From: Roseofilum acuticapitatum BLCC-M154
Lineage (GTDB): Bacteria; Cyanobacteriota; Cyanobacteriia; Cyanobacteriales; Desertifilaceae
DNA length: 36,467 bases
Assembly (NCBI RefSeq): GCF_030068475.1
Contig: NZ_JAQOSP010000107.1
Coordinates: forward strand, 1-36,467
Reading direction: 5' to 3'
Shown here: piece after piece, positions 7,908 through 15,305 of the stretch
Numbering within the stretch: position 1 is the first letter of the stretch
Layout: the number at the start of each line of letters is the position of its first letter
Notes under the pieces: model-generated
What the model was told of the DNA's origin: nothing
The model's database searches: none
The model's input: the letters and a program-made list of their open reading frames with translations, nothing else
Made by a program: the position numbers and the translations under genes

Positions 7908-9101
7908 ATGACTGTTTTATCTTCTCTCCTCTCTCCCTATTCCCTAGAGCAATTCTGGGCCGAAAACTGGACGAAGCGAGCGATACTCATTCCCGGAAAA
8001 ACGGGGGATAAATTCGCCCATTTATTCAGTTGGCAGGATCTCAACCATTTATTAAACTATCACCAGATCCCTTATCCCGATCTGCGCTTTGCCCAAGATG
8101 GTTCATCTTTACCGGCAGCTAAAACCGAAAAATGGCTAGAGTTGCTTGAGCAAGGAGCAACTTTAATTATCAATAGTGTCCATAGTCGGATGCCAAAATT
8201 AGAGCAATTGGTAGCCCAAATTCGGGAAGAAACAGGACATCGCAGCCATATTAATCTCTACTGCTCGCCGCGCTCCGAACAGGGATTTAATTGCCATTAT
8301 GATAGCCATGAGGTGCTAATTTTACAAATTGCTGGGGATAAAGAATGGTTTGTGTTTCCAGAAACGATCGCCACTCCCATTTCTAGTATGCGATCGTCCG
8401 ATCAAATTCCTCCGGATGTTCCTCCCTATCTGCAATGCATCCTGAAACCGGGAGATTTATTATACATTCCTAGGGGCCATTGGCATTATGCGATCGCCTG
8501 TGGGACTCCCTCTGACGATGACTTTTCCCCCTCCCTCCATTTAACATTAGGCATTAGCTGTCAAACTGGATTAGATTGGATCGGTTGGCTGCAAGAAGAA
8601 TTACAGGAATCTCCGGAATGGCGCGAAAACTTACCCGTAATCACTCCAGAGGACAAAAGCACCGTTGAAACCCATTTACAGCAATTACGCGATCGCCTAA
8701 TCACCTGGTTACAAACCCCAGAAGCGATCCAAAAGTATCTTCATTATCTCGGATATTGCGATCGGCCCCCGCTCCCCCTTTCCCTTCCCCATCAACTCGG
8801 TAGCCAGATTTTCGCTCAAGGACTCGAAACCCGCTTCATTTCCTCCCCCTTACATCCCGTGCAAATTGTTGCCACCACAGATCAGCAAACTCAAATCATT
8901 ATCGGCACAAAACAAGCCACGGTTAAAGGATTACCCACAGAGTTAGTCGAAAAACTCTTCCGTCCAAAAGGCTTTACCCTCCTAGATTTAGCCGAATGGT
9001 CACCCAATCTCGATGTAGAAACCGCAGTCATTCCCCTACTCACTCAACTCGTCACCCAAGGACTCTTACAAGTAGATCCTTCCGGTGAAATAGAAGCCTA
9101 A
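7908..9101 (+). CDS. JmjC/cupin-4 domain 2-oxoglutarate oxygenase
   Basis: 397 residues from the ATG giving MTVLSSLLSPYSLEQFW. A GTG 48 bases earlier stays open but adds residues read from simple-sequence spacer, so it is rejected. JmjC fold: Fe(II) ligands H130 and D132 (NCHYDSHE) and H193 (GDLLYIPRGHWHYA); K145 or K180 are candidate 2-oxoglutarate contacts. Family members (bacterial RoxA, human NO66 and MINA53) hydroxylate Arg or His on proteins; others act on peptides. A C-terminal winged-helix-like part (about 310-397) fits RoxA-like architecture. The gene follows a small exported peptide, a candidate substrate, and is convergent with the nucleotidyltransferase. Confidence 0.85.
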   Translation: MTVLSSLLSPYSLEQFWAENWTKRAILIPGKTGDKFAHLFSWQDLNHLLNYHQIPYPDLRFAQDGSSLPAAKTEKWLELLEQGATLIINSVHSRMPKLEQLVAQIREETGHRSHINLYCSPRSEQGFNCHYDSHEVLILQIAGDKEWFVFPETIATPISSMRSSDQIPPDVPPYLQCILKPGDLLYIPRGHWHYAIACGTPSDDDFSPSLHLTLGISCQTGLDWIGWLQEELQESPEWRENLPVITPEDKSTVETHLQQLRDRLITWLQTPEAIQKYLHYLGYCDRPPLPLSLPHQLGSQIFAQGLETRFISSPLHPVQIVATTDQQTQIIIGTKQATVKGLPTELVEKLFRPKGFTLLDLAEWSPNLDVETAVIPLLTQLVTQGLLQVDPSGEIEA

Positions 9102-9151
9102 AATTGTGCATTTAAGCCCAGTTAATCGGTTAAGAAGGGGTCAAGATCTAT

Positions 9152-9225
9152 CCCCCCATCCCCCCATCTCCCCATCTCCCCATCTCCCCATCTCCCCATC
9201 TCCCCATCTCCCCATCACCCCATCA
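9152..9225. repeat. 8-bp tandem repeat (CCATCTCC)n
   Basis: The octamer CCATCTCC recurs about nine times with an exact period of 8, degrading to CCATCACC at the right end. It fills the spacer between the convergent oxygenase and nucleotidyltransferase genes and touches the latter's stop codon. The complementary octamer occurs inside cobN at 19374-19411. Confidence 0.85.
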
Positions 9226-10038
9226 CAGCGCAAAGCGCTGTATCACCTGCTCCACCAACCACCCACCAAAACCCCGCAAAAACACCATTAAACCCGGACG
9301 ATTCCCTGAAGGAAAAAGGGCCAATTGTAAAGCCTTAGCCATCTCTCTCTGTTGCTCCGGAAAATAGAGCGCAAACCGTTGATAACAATAATATAAATCA
9401 GGGGTATAACTTTGGTCTTGCTCCATCACCAATTCAAACCCCGTTCTCACCATCCGTCGCATGATCCAACGGCATTGTTTTTTCACCTGAGCCGAAAATT
9501 GGATATCCTGCGGGGACAATTGGGATAAAATATCTAGGGTTTGGGCTAAATCTTTTTCCCAAGTATAGGCATAGTTTATCAGAGCATATCCTGGCTTAAC
9601 GTTGGGCAAAATAATGGGCAAATCTTCGCCAGCAATCTTTACACTTTTAATTTGCACAATTGCCGGCCAAATTGAGTTAGGATGCTCAATATCTTTCTGA
9701 TTTAAGAGAATCAGTTCTACTTTTTGGCAAAACAGATATCGCTTTTGGAGTTGGCTGCAAATCTGGCGGGCAAGGGAGCAATCTGTATCGGAAATTTCTC
9801 CAAATAAAATAGCAAAACTATCGAGATCGGAGACTTGGGGAAGGGCTAAACCGCGAGGAACAGAACCGCGTAAATAGAGAGTTTTTAAGCGAGTTGACCA
9901 AGTATGTTGAACGCTCTGGCTCAGTTCTTCTACTAAGAGAGTCCAGGGGGGTGAAATCTTATCGATATGGCAATCATTGATTAAATATCCAGTAGCATCT
10001 TGAGCCAAGAGTTTACCCCAAGGGATGATTTGGGTCAT
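9223..10038 (-). CDS. Pol-beta-type nucleotidyltransferase domain protein
   Basis: 271 residues. The hallmark GS-x(4)-G-x(n)-SDLDSF appears as [20 protein letters not shown] near residues 54-73, so the two metal-binding Asp (SDLD) are kept; KVELILL near 100 could give the third carboxylate. The rest is helical. The substrate (nucleotide transfer to protein, RNA or small molecule) is not predictable. Its ATG overlaps the histidine-kinase stop by 4 bases (ATGA), so the two are translationally coupled. Its last residues (IQRFAL) and the stop are encoded by an ATACAGCGC palindrome that is a module of the mobile repeat of this window. Confidence 0.75.
   Translation of the reverse strand: MTQIIPWGKLLAQDATGYLINDCHIDKISPPWTLLVEELSQSVQHTWSTRLKTLYLRGSVPRGLALPQVSDLDSFAILFGEISDTDCSLARQICSQLQKRYLFCQKVELILLNQKDIEHPNSIWPAIVQIKSVKIAGEDLPIILPNVKPGYALINYAYTWEKDLAQTLDILSQLSPQDIQFSAQVKKQCRWIMRRMVRTGFELVMEQDQSYTPDLYYCYQRFALYFPEQQREMAKALQLALFPSGNRPGLMVFLRGFGGWLVEQVIQRFAL
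9225..9241. repeat. Internal palindrome module of the dispersed repeat
   Basis: ACAGCGC-aaa-GCGCTGT, a perfect 7-bp palindrome around a 3-base loop. The same palindrome in the opposite orientation is at 36330-36346 inside the right-edge repeat copy, and degenerate versions sit in both cobN copies (GATACAGCACTTTCCACTGT, GATACAGCCCTTCGCAATGT). Here it stands alone and forms the 3' end of the nucleotidyltransferase gene. Confidence 0.7.
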
Positions 10039-11486
10039 TTTTCCTCCATGACTGATAACGGTAAGGAAATTTGAAAGGTCGAACCTTGGTTGAGGGTACT
10101 GAATACGGTGATGGTTCCCCCATGAAACTCTACAATTTGTTGGGTAATGGCTAATCCTAAACCAAAGTGTTTAACCGAAGAGCGATCGCCGGATGCATTA
10201 ACGCGATAAAATCGCTCAAAGATGTGGGGAATCTCTGTTTCTGGAATACCCATTCCTGTATCTTTGATGCTAATAATTGCCCAGTTATTTTCAGTAAATA
10301 AACTGAACTCAATTGTACCACCTTTGGGGGTATATTGGCAAGCATTATTAACCAGATTCGCGATCGCTTGCCGGAGTAAATGAACCTCTCCCTTCACCCA
10401 AACCCCAGGCTCAATCACATCCTGCTCCAATTGTAAGGCATTTCGCTCAACTTCCAGAGAAAAATCAACCGATAAACTGATCATCAATTCAGTTAAATTA
10501 ATATCTTGTAAAGATTGGGAATCTAGCCCCCCTTCATGGCGAGCTAAAAATAGTAACTGAGCAATTAAATCACTCATGGTTTTAGCTAATTTTACTATCT
10601 TCCCAAATCGGGGACGTAGATCGACTATAACTGCTTGTAAATCGCCTGATTCTGACCAATCATCTAACATCATTAATCCGACTTGAGCCTGACTCAAAAT
10701 GGCGGCTAAGGGTGTTCGCAATTCATGAGATGCATTAGCTGTAAAGCGTTGAAGTTGTTGATTGCTTTTGTGTAAATTTTGCTCTCGACTAGCTAACTCT
10801 CGATCCAGTTGATAAAATAAATGTATGGAAGCCAAAAAACCCATCCCTCCTAACCCCGCAGAAACCAACAAAATTGTCCAGGTAATCCGCCGATATAAAT
10901 TCTGATGCCGTTGCCTTTCTTTGAGCAGTATTTCTTCCGTTTCTGCAAATTGATTAATTAAATATCGCCCGCGATCCATAGTTGCTTTTCCTTCATCTAA
11001 CCAATCGGAGAGAGAAGCCATAGAAACCCATTGATCGGTGGTTAAATCCATCCGTTTTAATTCGCTTTTGAGGGTGATTTTTTTATCAAAGATTTCTAGA
11101 TTTTTATTCGTAATCTCTTTGATCTCTTGCAACCGTTTAGTTTGTTCTGGATTGTCAGAAACTAGAAATTCTAGTTTTTCTACAGAGTCTGGAATAATTT
11201 TGATCGCGTTTTTATAAGGTTCTAAAAACTCTGGATTTAAGGTCAATCCATAACCCCTGACTCCAGTTTCAGCATCAATTAAGCCATTGAGTAACTGTTT
11301 TGTTTCTAGGCGCACATTTTGCGTATGTTGTACCCATTTTTCATCTTCAACTAAACTGGCATTTAACCAAGCAAAGGCAGATATGGCGGTAAACAGACAA
11401 GACACGGGAATAGCAATAATTAGAGTGCCTCGAATCCGAATGGGCAGTTGATGCCAGGGAGAAAAAAATCGCCTAGGGTTACTCAT
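10035..11486 (-). CDS. CHASE3-domain sensor histidine kinase
   Basis: 483 residues. Membrane helices at about 19-42 and 201-226 flank an extracytoplasmic helical CHASE3 domain with the diagnostic [12 protein letters not shown] at 71-82. HisKA has [10 protein letters not shown] with phospho-acceptor H254. The HATPase domain shows [13 protein letters not shown] (N box), DTGMGIPE (G1), FERFYR (F box) and FGLGLAI (G2). It should autophosphorylate on H254 and pass phosphate to the response regulator encoded 9 bases upstream. The ligand is unknown. The downstream nucleotidyltransferase overlaps by 4 bases, making a three-gene unit. Confidence 0.93.
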   Translation of the reverse strand: MSNPRRFFSPWHQLPIRIRGTLIIAIPVSCLFTAISAFAWLNASLVEDEKWVQHTQNVRLETKQLLNGLIDAETGVRGYGLTLNPEFLEPYKNAIKIIPDSVEKLEFLVSDNPEQTKRLQEIKEITNKNLEIFDKKITLKSELKRMDLTTDQWVSMASLSDWLDEGKATMDRGRYLINQFAETEEILLKERQRHQNLYRRITWTILLVSAGLGGMGFLASIHLFYQLDRELASREQNLHKSNQQLQRFTANASHELRTPLAAILSQAQVGLMMLDDWSESGDLQAVIVDLRPRFGKIVKLAKTMSDLIAQLLFLARHEGGLDSQSLQDINLTELMISLSVDFSLEVERNALQLEQDVIEPGVWVKGEVHLLRQAIANLVNNACQYTPKGGTIEFSLFTENNWAIISIKDTGMGIPETEIPHIFERFYRVNASGDRSSVKHFGLGLAITQQIVEFHGGTITVFSTLNQGSTFQISLPLSVMEEK

Positions 11487-11495
11487 AAGATCAGG

Positions 11496-12173
11496 TTAAT
11501 TTTTGCAAATTTCGAGACGATAACCCATACCATAAACGGTTTCTATCCAGTGGTCTACCTGAATTTTTTGTAATTGCTTTCGCAGTCGTTTAACGCGGGC
11601 GGCAACCGCATTACTTTCGGGTTCTGCGCCCCATTCCCAAAGGGCTTGTTCTAGTCGATCGCGGCTGAGGATTTGTCCGGGATTTCGCATCAAGATTTCT
11701 AACAGTTGAAAGTCACGACTGGACAGTTTTAGGCTCTGTTCGCCTCGCGTTAAGTATAGGGTATCGAGATTTAGGGATAAATCGCCCACTTGTAGGATAT
11801 CGCCTATCCAAAGGGGCGATCGCCGTCGCAGAGCGCGTACTCTGGCAAAAAATTCTTCAAGATCGACAGGTTTAACTAAGTAATCATCGGCTCCAGCATC
11901 TAAAGCTTCTACTTTATTAGCAGTGGTATCTTTAGCCGTGAGCATTAAAATGGGGGCGCTTTTCCCCAACTGGCGATAAAATTGGCAAAGGGCAACCCCG
12001 TCTTTTCCCGGTAACATCCAATCTAAAATCAGTAAATCATACTCTTTTTCGCCGATTAACCATTGAGCATCAATGCCATCTTCCACTGCATCGACAATGT
12101 GCCCCACGCGAGTTAAGGCAAAATGTAAGGGTTCGAGTTGTTCGGGATCATCTTCAACTAATAGAATTCGCAT
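11496..12173 (-). CDS. OmpR-family response regulator
   Basis: 225 residues. Complete receiver: acidic pocket E7-D8, phospho-acceptor D51 (LLILDWMLPG), conserved Thr in LMLTAKD, K101 in YLVKPVD. The C-terminal winged helix (about 125-225) has LKLSSRDFQLLEILMRNPG and ends WIETVYGMGYRLE. A DNA-binding regulator, presumably phosphorylated by the CHASE3 kinase. It is the first gene of the three-gene unit and resembles the RppA/NrsR group of cyanobacterial regulators, but the sensor is not RppB-like enough to claim that name. Confidence 0.92.
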   Translation of the reverse strand: MRILLVEDDPEQLEPLHFALTRVGHIVDAVEDGIDAQWLIGEKEYDLLILDWMLPGKDGVALCQFYRQLGKSAPILMLTAKDTTANKVEALDAGADDYLVKPVDLEEFFARVRALRRRSPLWIGDILQVGDLSLNLDTLYLTRGEQSLKLSSRDFQLLEILMRNPGQILSRDRLEQALWEWGAEPESNAVAARVKRLRKQLQKIQVDHWIETVYGMGYRLEICKN

Positions 12174-12212
12174 CAGTTCAATGACAGCTACTTAGGCTTA
12201 GTATCGGGTTCA

Positions 12213-13052
12213 TCACTCCCCAAAAAACCATTGTGTACCCACATGAGCTTCTATGCAGCGATCGCCTAAATCATGCCATAAAACACCGATCGCCTTCATT
12301 CCCGTACAATGATTTGCGCCAATTCGTTGCACCTGATAACGCTTCAGAGTGTCCACCGTCGCTTGCACGCGCTGCTCATTAGCGTTTAAGAGATGCATTC
12401 CTCCCATGACGGCATAAACCTGTTCAACTTCAGCAATCTGGGTAACATAATTCAGGGTATTGATTACTCCTGCATGGGCGCAACCGAACAGAACAACTAA
12501 CCCCTCCGGACTATACAAATATAACGCTTGATCGTCCCAAAGGGGATCGACCCGATTGTGTTCAACATCTTGCCAAAATGATCCCCCGGTATTTTCTAGG
12601 GGATGGGTGCGGGGAATGGTTCCCGTTGCATAGACTCCCGGACAAATTTCTGTAGGGTTTTGAGTCCAGACGATGCGATCGCCATAATCCGCTAAAAGTT
12701 GCTCAGAGTCAAGCAAGCCGATATTACCTCTGGGGCTATATTTTGGGGAAATTGCCTGGGGATGGAGAAACAAAACCGGGCCATTTTCCTGGAAAGTCCC
12801 TAAACTGGGCAATCCACCCGTATGATCGTAATGGCCATGGCTCAGAACAATCGCATCGAGATCCCATAAGGCAATGCCTAAATGTTCCGCATTATGGCGT
12901 AATGCCATCCCCTGTCCCGTATCAAACAGAATCTTATAGCCATCTGCTTCAATGAAAAACGAGATGCCATGCTCTCCGAGTAACCCTCGACCTCTGGCAC
13001 AATTTTCAACTAAGACGGTTATTTTCAGTTGGCTGAGATGATCTGAAGACAT
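12213..13052 (-). CDS. MBL-fold metallo-hydrolase, COG1237 type
   Basis: 279 residues from the ATG giving MSSDHLSQLKITVLVEN. Metal-binding motif SHGHYDHTGG at 71-80, further ligands in FGCAHAGV and GGMHLL, and a terminal H in IGANHCTG. This pattern, with LVENCARGRGLLGEHGISF at the N-terminus, fits COG1237, which includes the dihydropterin-aminobenzene-phosphate synthase-like proteins of archaea; the bacterial substrate is unknown. The frame stays open 123 bases further upstream, but that part translates a common non-coding repeat, so the shorter start is used. It shares strand with petC upstream. Confidence 0.85.
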   Translation of the reverse strand: MSSDHLSQLKITVLVENCARGRGLLGEHGISFFIEADGYKILFDTGQGMALRHNAEHLGIALWDLDAIVLSHGHYDHTGGLPSLGTFQENGPVLFLHPQAISPKYSPRGNIGLLDSEQLLADYGDRIVWTQNPTEICPGVYATGTIPRTHPLENTGGSFWQDVEHNRVDPLWDDQALYLYSPEGLVVLFGCAHAGVINTLNYVTQIAEVEQVYAVMGGMHLLNANEQRVQATVDTLKRYQVQRIGANHCTGMKAIGVLWHDLGDRCIEAHVGTQWFFGE

Positions 13053-13080
13053 GAGTTTTACTTTACGATTTCTGTGCCTT

Positions 13081-13122
13081 CGTGGCAAGGAACCACAAAG
13101 ACACAAAGGACACAGAGAGATT
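13081..13122. repeat. CACAAAGACACAAAGGACAC-type dispersed repeat
   Basis: Lies in the 74-base spacer between the MBL hydrolase start and the petC stop. It has the CCACAAAGACACAAAGGACA signature that I recall as a frequent intergenic repeat in cyanobacteria; CTTCGTGG just before could pair with the CCACAAAG part. Single copy in this window. Confidence 0.45.
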
Positions 13123-13126
13123 TTCC

Positions 13127-13648
13127 CTAAACCCACCAAGGCGTTTTCCCAGTCCGGGGATCGGTTTCTGTCCAAGGAGAAAGCCGAATATAGTCCCCTT
13201 CAATCTTCGCATGGGTTAGACGCAAAGGTAAGGGAGCTGGGCCCCGTAGCACTCGACCTTCAGCATCATAGAGAGAGCCATGGCAGGGACATTGAAATTG
13301 ATTGGCATTACCATTCCAAGGGAATGTACAACCTAAGTGGGTACAGTTATCCACAATGCCCCAGGGATGTAATTCACCCTGTTCGGTAACCGTTAAATAG
13401 GTCGGTTCTCCACTCAAACCAGCCACCAAAGCACGACTGTGGGCAGGAGCCGCTAAAATTTGGCTCCCAGGGATGAGCTTTCCATGGATATCCTTGGCCA
13501 AAATTCCACCCTGCTCATCGGTTTCTGGACGGGGAAGGAAAAATTGACCCGCAGGATAAAGGCCAGCAACCACAGTGCTGGCAACCGTTGCTCCTGTCAG
13601 AAAGTTCAGGAACTGTCTGCGAGACATTGAGGGATAAGCCTCTTCCAT
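13127..13648 (-). CDS. petC: Rieske iron-sulfur protein of cytochrome b6f type
   Basis: 173 residues. Tat-type N-terminus [12 protein letters not shown] followed by a membrane helix (about 15-37) that stays as anchor. The 2Fe-2S ligands are C102 and H104 (CTHLGC) and C120 and H123 (CPCHGS); the disulfide cysteines are C107 and C122. The C-terminus [17 protein letters not shown] matches cytochrome b6f Rieske proteins. It carries electrons from plastoquinol to cytochrome f. No petA follows, and the body is shorter and more divergent than the main PetC as I recall it, so this is probably one of the extra paralogues many cyanobacteria carry. Start supported by AGGAGGG upstream. Confidence 0.9.
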   Translation of the reverse strand: MEEAYPSMSRRQFLNFLTGATVASTVVAGLYPAGQFFLPRPETDEQGGILAKDIHGKLIPGSQILAAPAHSRALVAGLSGEPTYLTVTEQGELHPWGIVDNCTHLGCTFPWNGNANQFQCPCHGSLYDAEGRVLRGPAPLPLRLTHAKIEGDYIRLSPWTETDPRTGKTPWWV

Positions 13649-13804
13649 CTGATTTTCCCTCCTTGGATCGTAATCAGGACTCTTTGGTTATAGCATAACT
13701 TTATAGAAATTTACTCATTTAATTTTCTTCTTCTCTTTTTTGATCCCTAGATTTCTTCCAGAACAATGGCTTTTACATCCTATGCTCTAGATCTATACCA
13801 AAAT

Positions 13805-13836
13805 AATATAGCATTTTTGCTTAAATATGCTATATT
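13805..13836. repeat. 10-bp perfect inverted repeat
   Basis: AATATAGCAT (13805-13814) and ATGCTATATT (13827-13836) around a 12-base AT-rich spacer. It lies about 157 bases upstream of the petC start. Operator or hairpin; no T-tract follows on either strand. Confidence 0.6.
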
Positions 13837-13979
13837 GCCATTTAGTGATGCTTGTGTCCCGATTAAACCCAGTTGTCAAAAACTGGGTAGGGAATGCCCC
13901 CTGAAAGCAGGTTATGGAATGGGTTACTCCTTTCCATGCCTACTTTTAAGGGAGCTTTCTTAAGCTAAATGTTGTTAGG

Positions 13980-14000
13980 AAAGGGGAAAATCGCCCCTTT
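13980..14000 (-). terminator. Candidate terminator of terD
   Basis: AAAGGGG (13980-13986) and CCCCTTT (13994-14000) form a 7-bp stem with a 7-base loop, 5 bases after the terD stop on its strand. The following bases are only mildly T-rich, so it may be a weak terminator or an RNA-stabilising 3' hairpin. Confidence 0.5.
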
Positions 14001-14005
14001 TCAGA

Positions 14006-14575
14006 CTAACTATAGCGGTCTAAAAGGGCTTGCAGTCCACCACCATACCCTGCGCCTACCGCATTCATCCGCCATTCTCCATCTTTGCGATATAACTCGG
14101 TGATAATCATCGCTGTTTCGATGGAATAATCCTCATCTAAGTCATAGCGTATAGCCTCTTCTTTCGTCTTCACATTCACTAGACGAACATAAGCATTACT
14201 AACTTGGCCAAAATTTTGTTTGCGTTGTTCCGCATCATAAATGGTTACGGTAAACACAAGTTTCATCACTTCTGGGGCAATTTTCCGCAAGTCAAGAATA
14301 ATGACTTCATCATCTCCTTCACCCGCACCGGTTCGGTTATCCCCCATATACTCTACCGCACCCTCTGGACTTTTTTTGTTATTGTAAAAGATCAGATGCT
14401 TCTCAGAAACCAATTTTTCATTGGCTCCTAAAAGAAAAACCGAGGCATCGAGATCGAAATCCACCCCCGTATCTGTCGCTTTAATATCCCAGCCTAAACC
14501 AATAAAAGCGGCTTCAATACCTGGGGATGCTTTTTCCAGAGAAACTTTTTGTCCTTTCGCTAGAGAAATGGTCAT
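14006..14575 (-). CDS. TerD-family stress protein
   Basis: 189 residues, usual length for TerD. N-terminus MTISLAKGQKVSLEK, then GLGWDIKATDTGVDFDLDAS, GDNRTGAGEGDDEVI and YDLDEDYSIETAMIITELYR, the conserved acidic Ca2+-binding motifs of the family. Such proteins accompany tellurite, phage and general stress resistance and are cytoplasmic Ca2+ binders; the mechanism is unclear. It lies 25 bases after nanE on the same strand, suggesting readthrough from cikA-nanE. No other ter genes are near, so this is not a complete ter operon. Confidence 0.93.
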   Translation of the reverse strand: MTISLAKGQKVSLEKASPGIEAAFIGLGWDIKATDTGVDFDLDASVFLLGANEKLVSEKHLIFYNNKKSPEGAVEYMGDNRTGAGEGDDEVIILDLRKIAPEVMKLVFTVTIYDAEQRKQNFGQVSNAYVRLVNVKTKEEAIRYDLDEDYSIETAMIITELYRKDGEWRMNAVGAGYGGGLQALLDRYS

Positions 14576-14600
14576 AATTATTTAAGTCAATTGACGACAT

Positions 14601-15305
14601 TTATTCAGCATATCTCACGGATTTGGGAGTGGCCAAAAATTGTTGATAAGATTTAACTTTCTGGTCAATTCCCGTAATATCTGTACCAACCACCACAGCC
14701 ATTGCCCCTAAATCTAAGGCTTTCTGGGCCATTTCTGGGGAACTAATCCCCCCTTCACAGATAATGGGACAACTGAATTGTTGCACCAGTTGCGCGAGGA
14801 GGTCGTAGCCTGGGGGGGTAAGGTGTTGGGTTTGGGGGGTATATCCGTATAATGTGGTAGCGAGCAGATCGGCTCCGGCATCAAAAGCGACTTTTGCAGA
14901 CTCTAGGCTATCGACATCCGCAAAGACGGGTTTATTGAGCTGCTGATGAATTCGATCAATTAGGGTGTGTAGGGTTTCGCCTCCTGGCCGGGGGCGGTTC
15001 GTGGCATCAATAGCGATCCAATCTGCACCCGCTTGTGCTAGTTCTAGGGCTTGGTCAAATTGGGGGGTAATGTAGACCTCAGAATCGGGAAATTGGCGCT
15101 TCCACAGACCAATAATGGGCTTGTCCGTTTGTTCTCTAACGGCTTGGAGGTGGGCTGGGGTATCAATACGAACAGCGATCGCCCCTTGATTGAGGGCCGC
15201 TTTGGCCATGGCTGCAATGACCGAGGGGTGATGGAGAGGAGAGGCGGCTGGCGCTTGGCAAGATACAATTAATCCCTGTAGGGGGAAGGGTTTGGGTAGC
15301 TGCAT
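14601..15305 (-). CDS. nanE: Putative N-acetylmannosamine-6-phosphate 2-epimerase
   Basis: 234 residues, a TIM barrel of NanE type: GLIVSCQAPAASPLHHPSV at the N-terminus, PIIGLWKRQFPDSEVYITP, ADWIAIDATNRPRPGG, KPVFADVDSLESAKVAFDAG, PIICEGGISSPEMAQKALD and AVVVGTDITG. It interconverts N-acetylmannosamine-6-P and N-acetylglucosamine-6-P. No nanA or nanK is nearby, so a role in amino-sugar or wall-sugar metabolism is more likely than sialate catabolism. Its ATG overlaps the kinase stop by one base (TAATG), a sign of translational coupling. Confidence 0.88.
   Translation of the reverse strand: MQLPKPFPLQGLIVSCQAPAASPLHHPSVIAAMAKAALNQGAIAVRIDTPAHLQAVREQTDKPIIGLWKRQFPDSEVYITPQFDQALELAQAGADWIAIDATNRPRPGGETLHTLIDRIHQQLNKPVFADVDSLESAKVAFDAGADLLATTLYGYTPQTQHLTPPGYDLLAQLVQQFSCPIICEGGISSPEMAQKALDLGAMAVVVGTDITGIDQKVKSYQQFLATPKSVRYAE

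Larger units (their letters stand above)
13649..14005. other. Structured 357-bp spacer between petC and terD
   Basis: Upstream of petC and downstream of terD. Contains a perfect 10-bp inverted repeat (13805-13836), a 7-bp hairpin CCCAGTT/AACTGGG (13868-13874 with 13881-13887), a 6-bp hairpin ATGGAA/TTCCAT (13914-13919 with 13932-13937) and the terD-side hairpin 13980-14000. A 65-codon plus-strand frame crosses these hairpins, has no ribosome site and is not believed. An unrecognised structured RNA or a remnant element is possible. Confidence 0.45.

Noticed and set aside
9152-9225. CRISPR array
   Set aside because: An 8-bp period without spacers; no cas genes and no other direct-repeat array in the window.
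13053-13175. N-terminal extension of the MBL hydrolase
   Set aside because: Translates a CACAAAGACACAAAGGACAC repeat and the end of petC; the family starts at the shorter ATG.
13766-13963. 65-codon plus-strand ORF between petC and terD
   Set aside because: It crosses three hairpins, has no ribosome site and no recognisable protein pattern.
14006-14575. Complete tellurite-resistance operon
   Set aside because: Only terD is present; no terA, terB, terC, terE or terZ near it.
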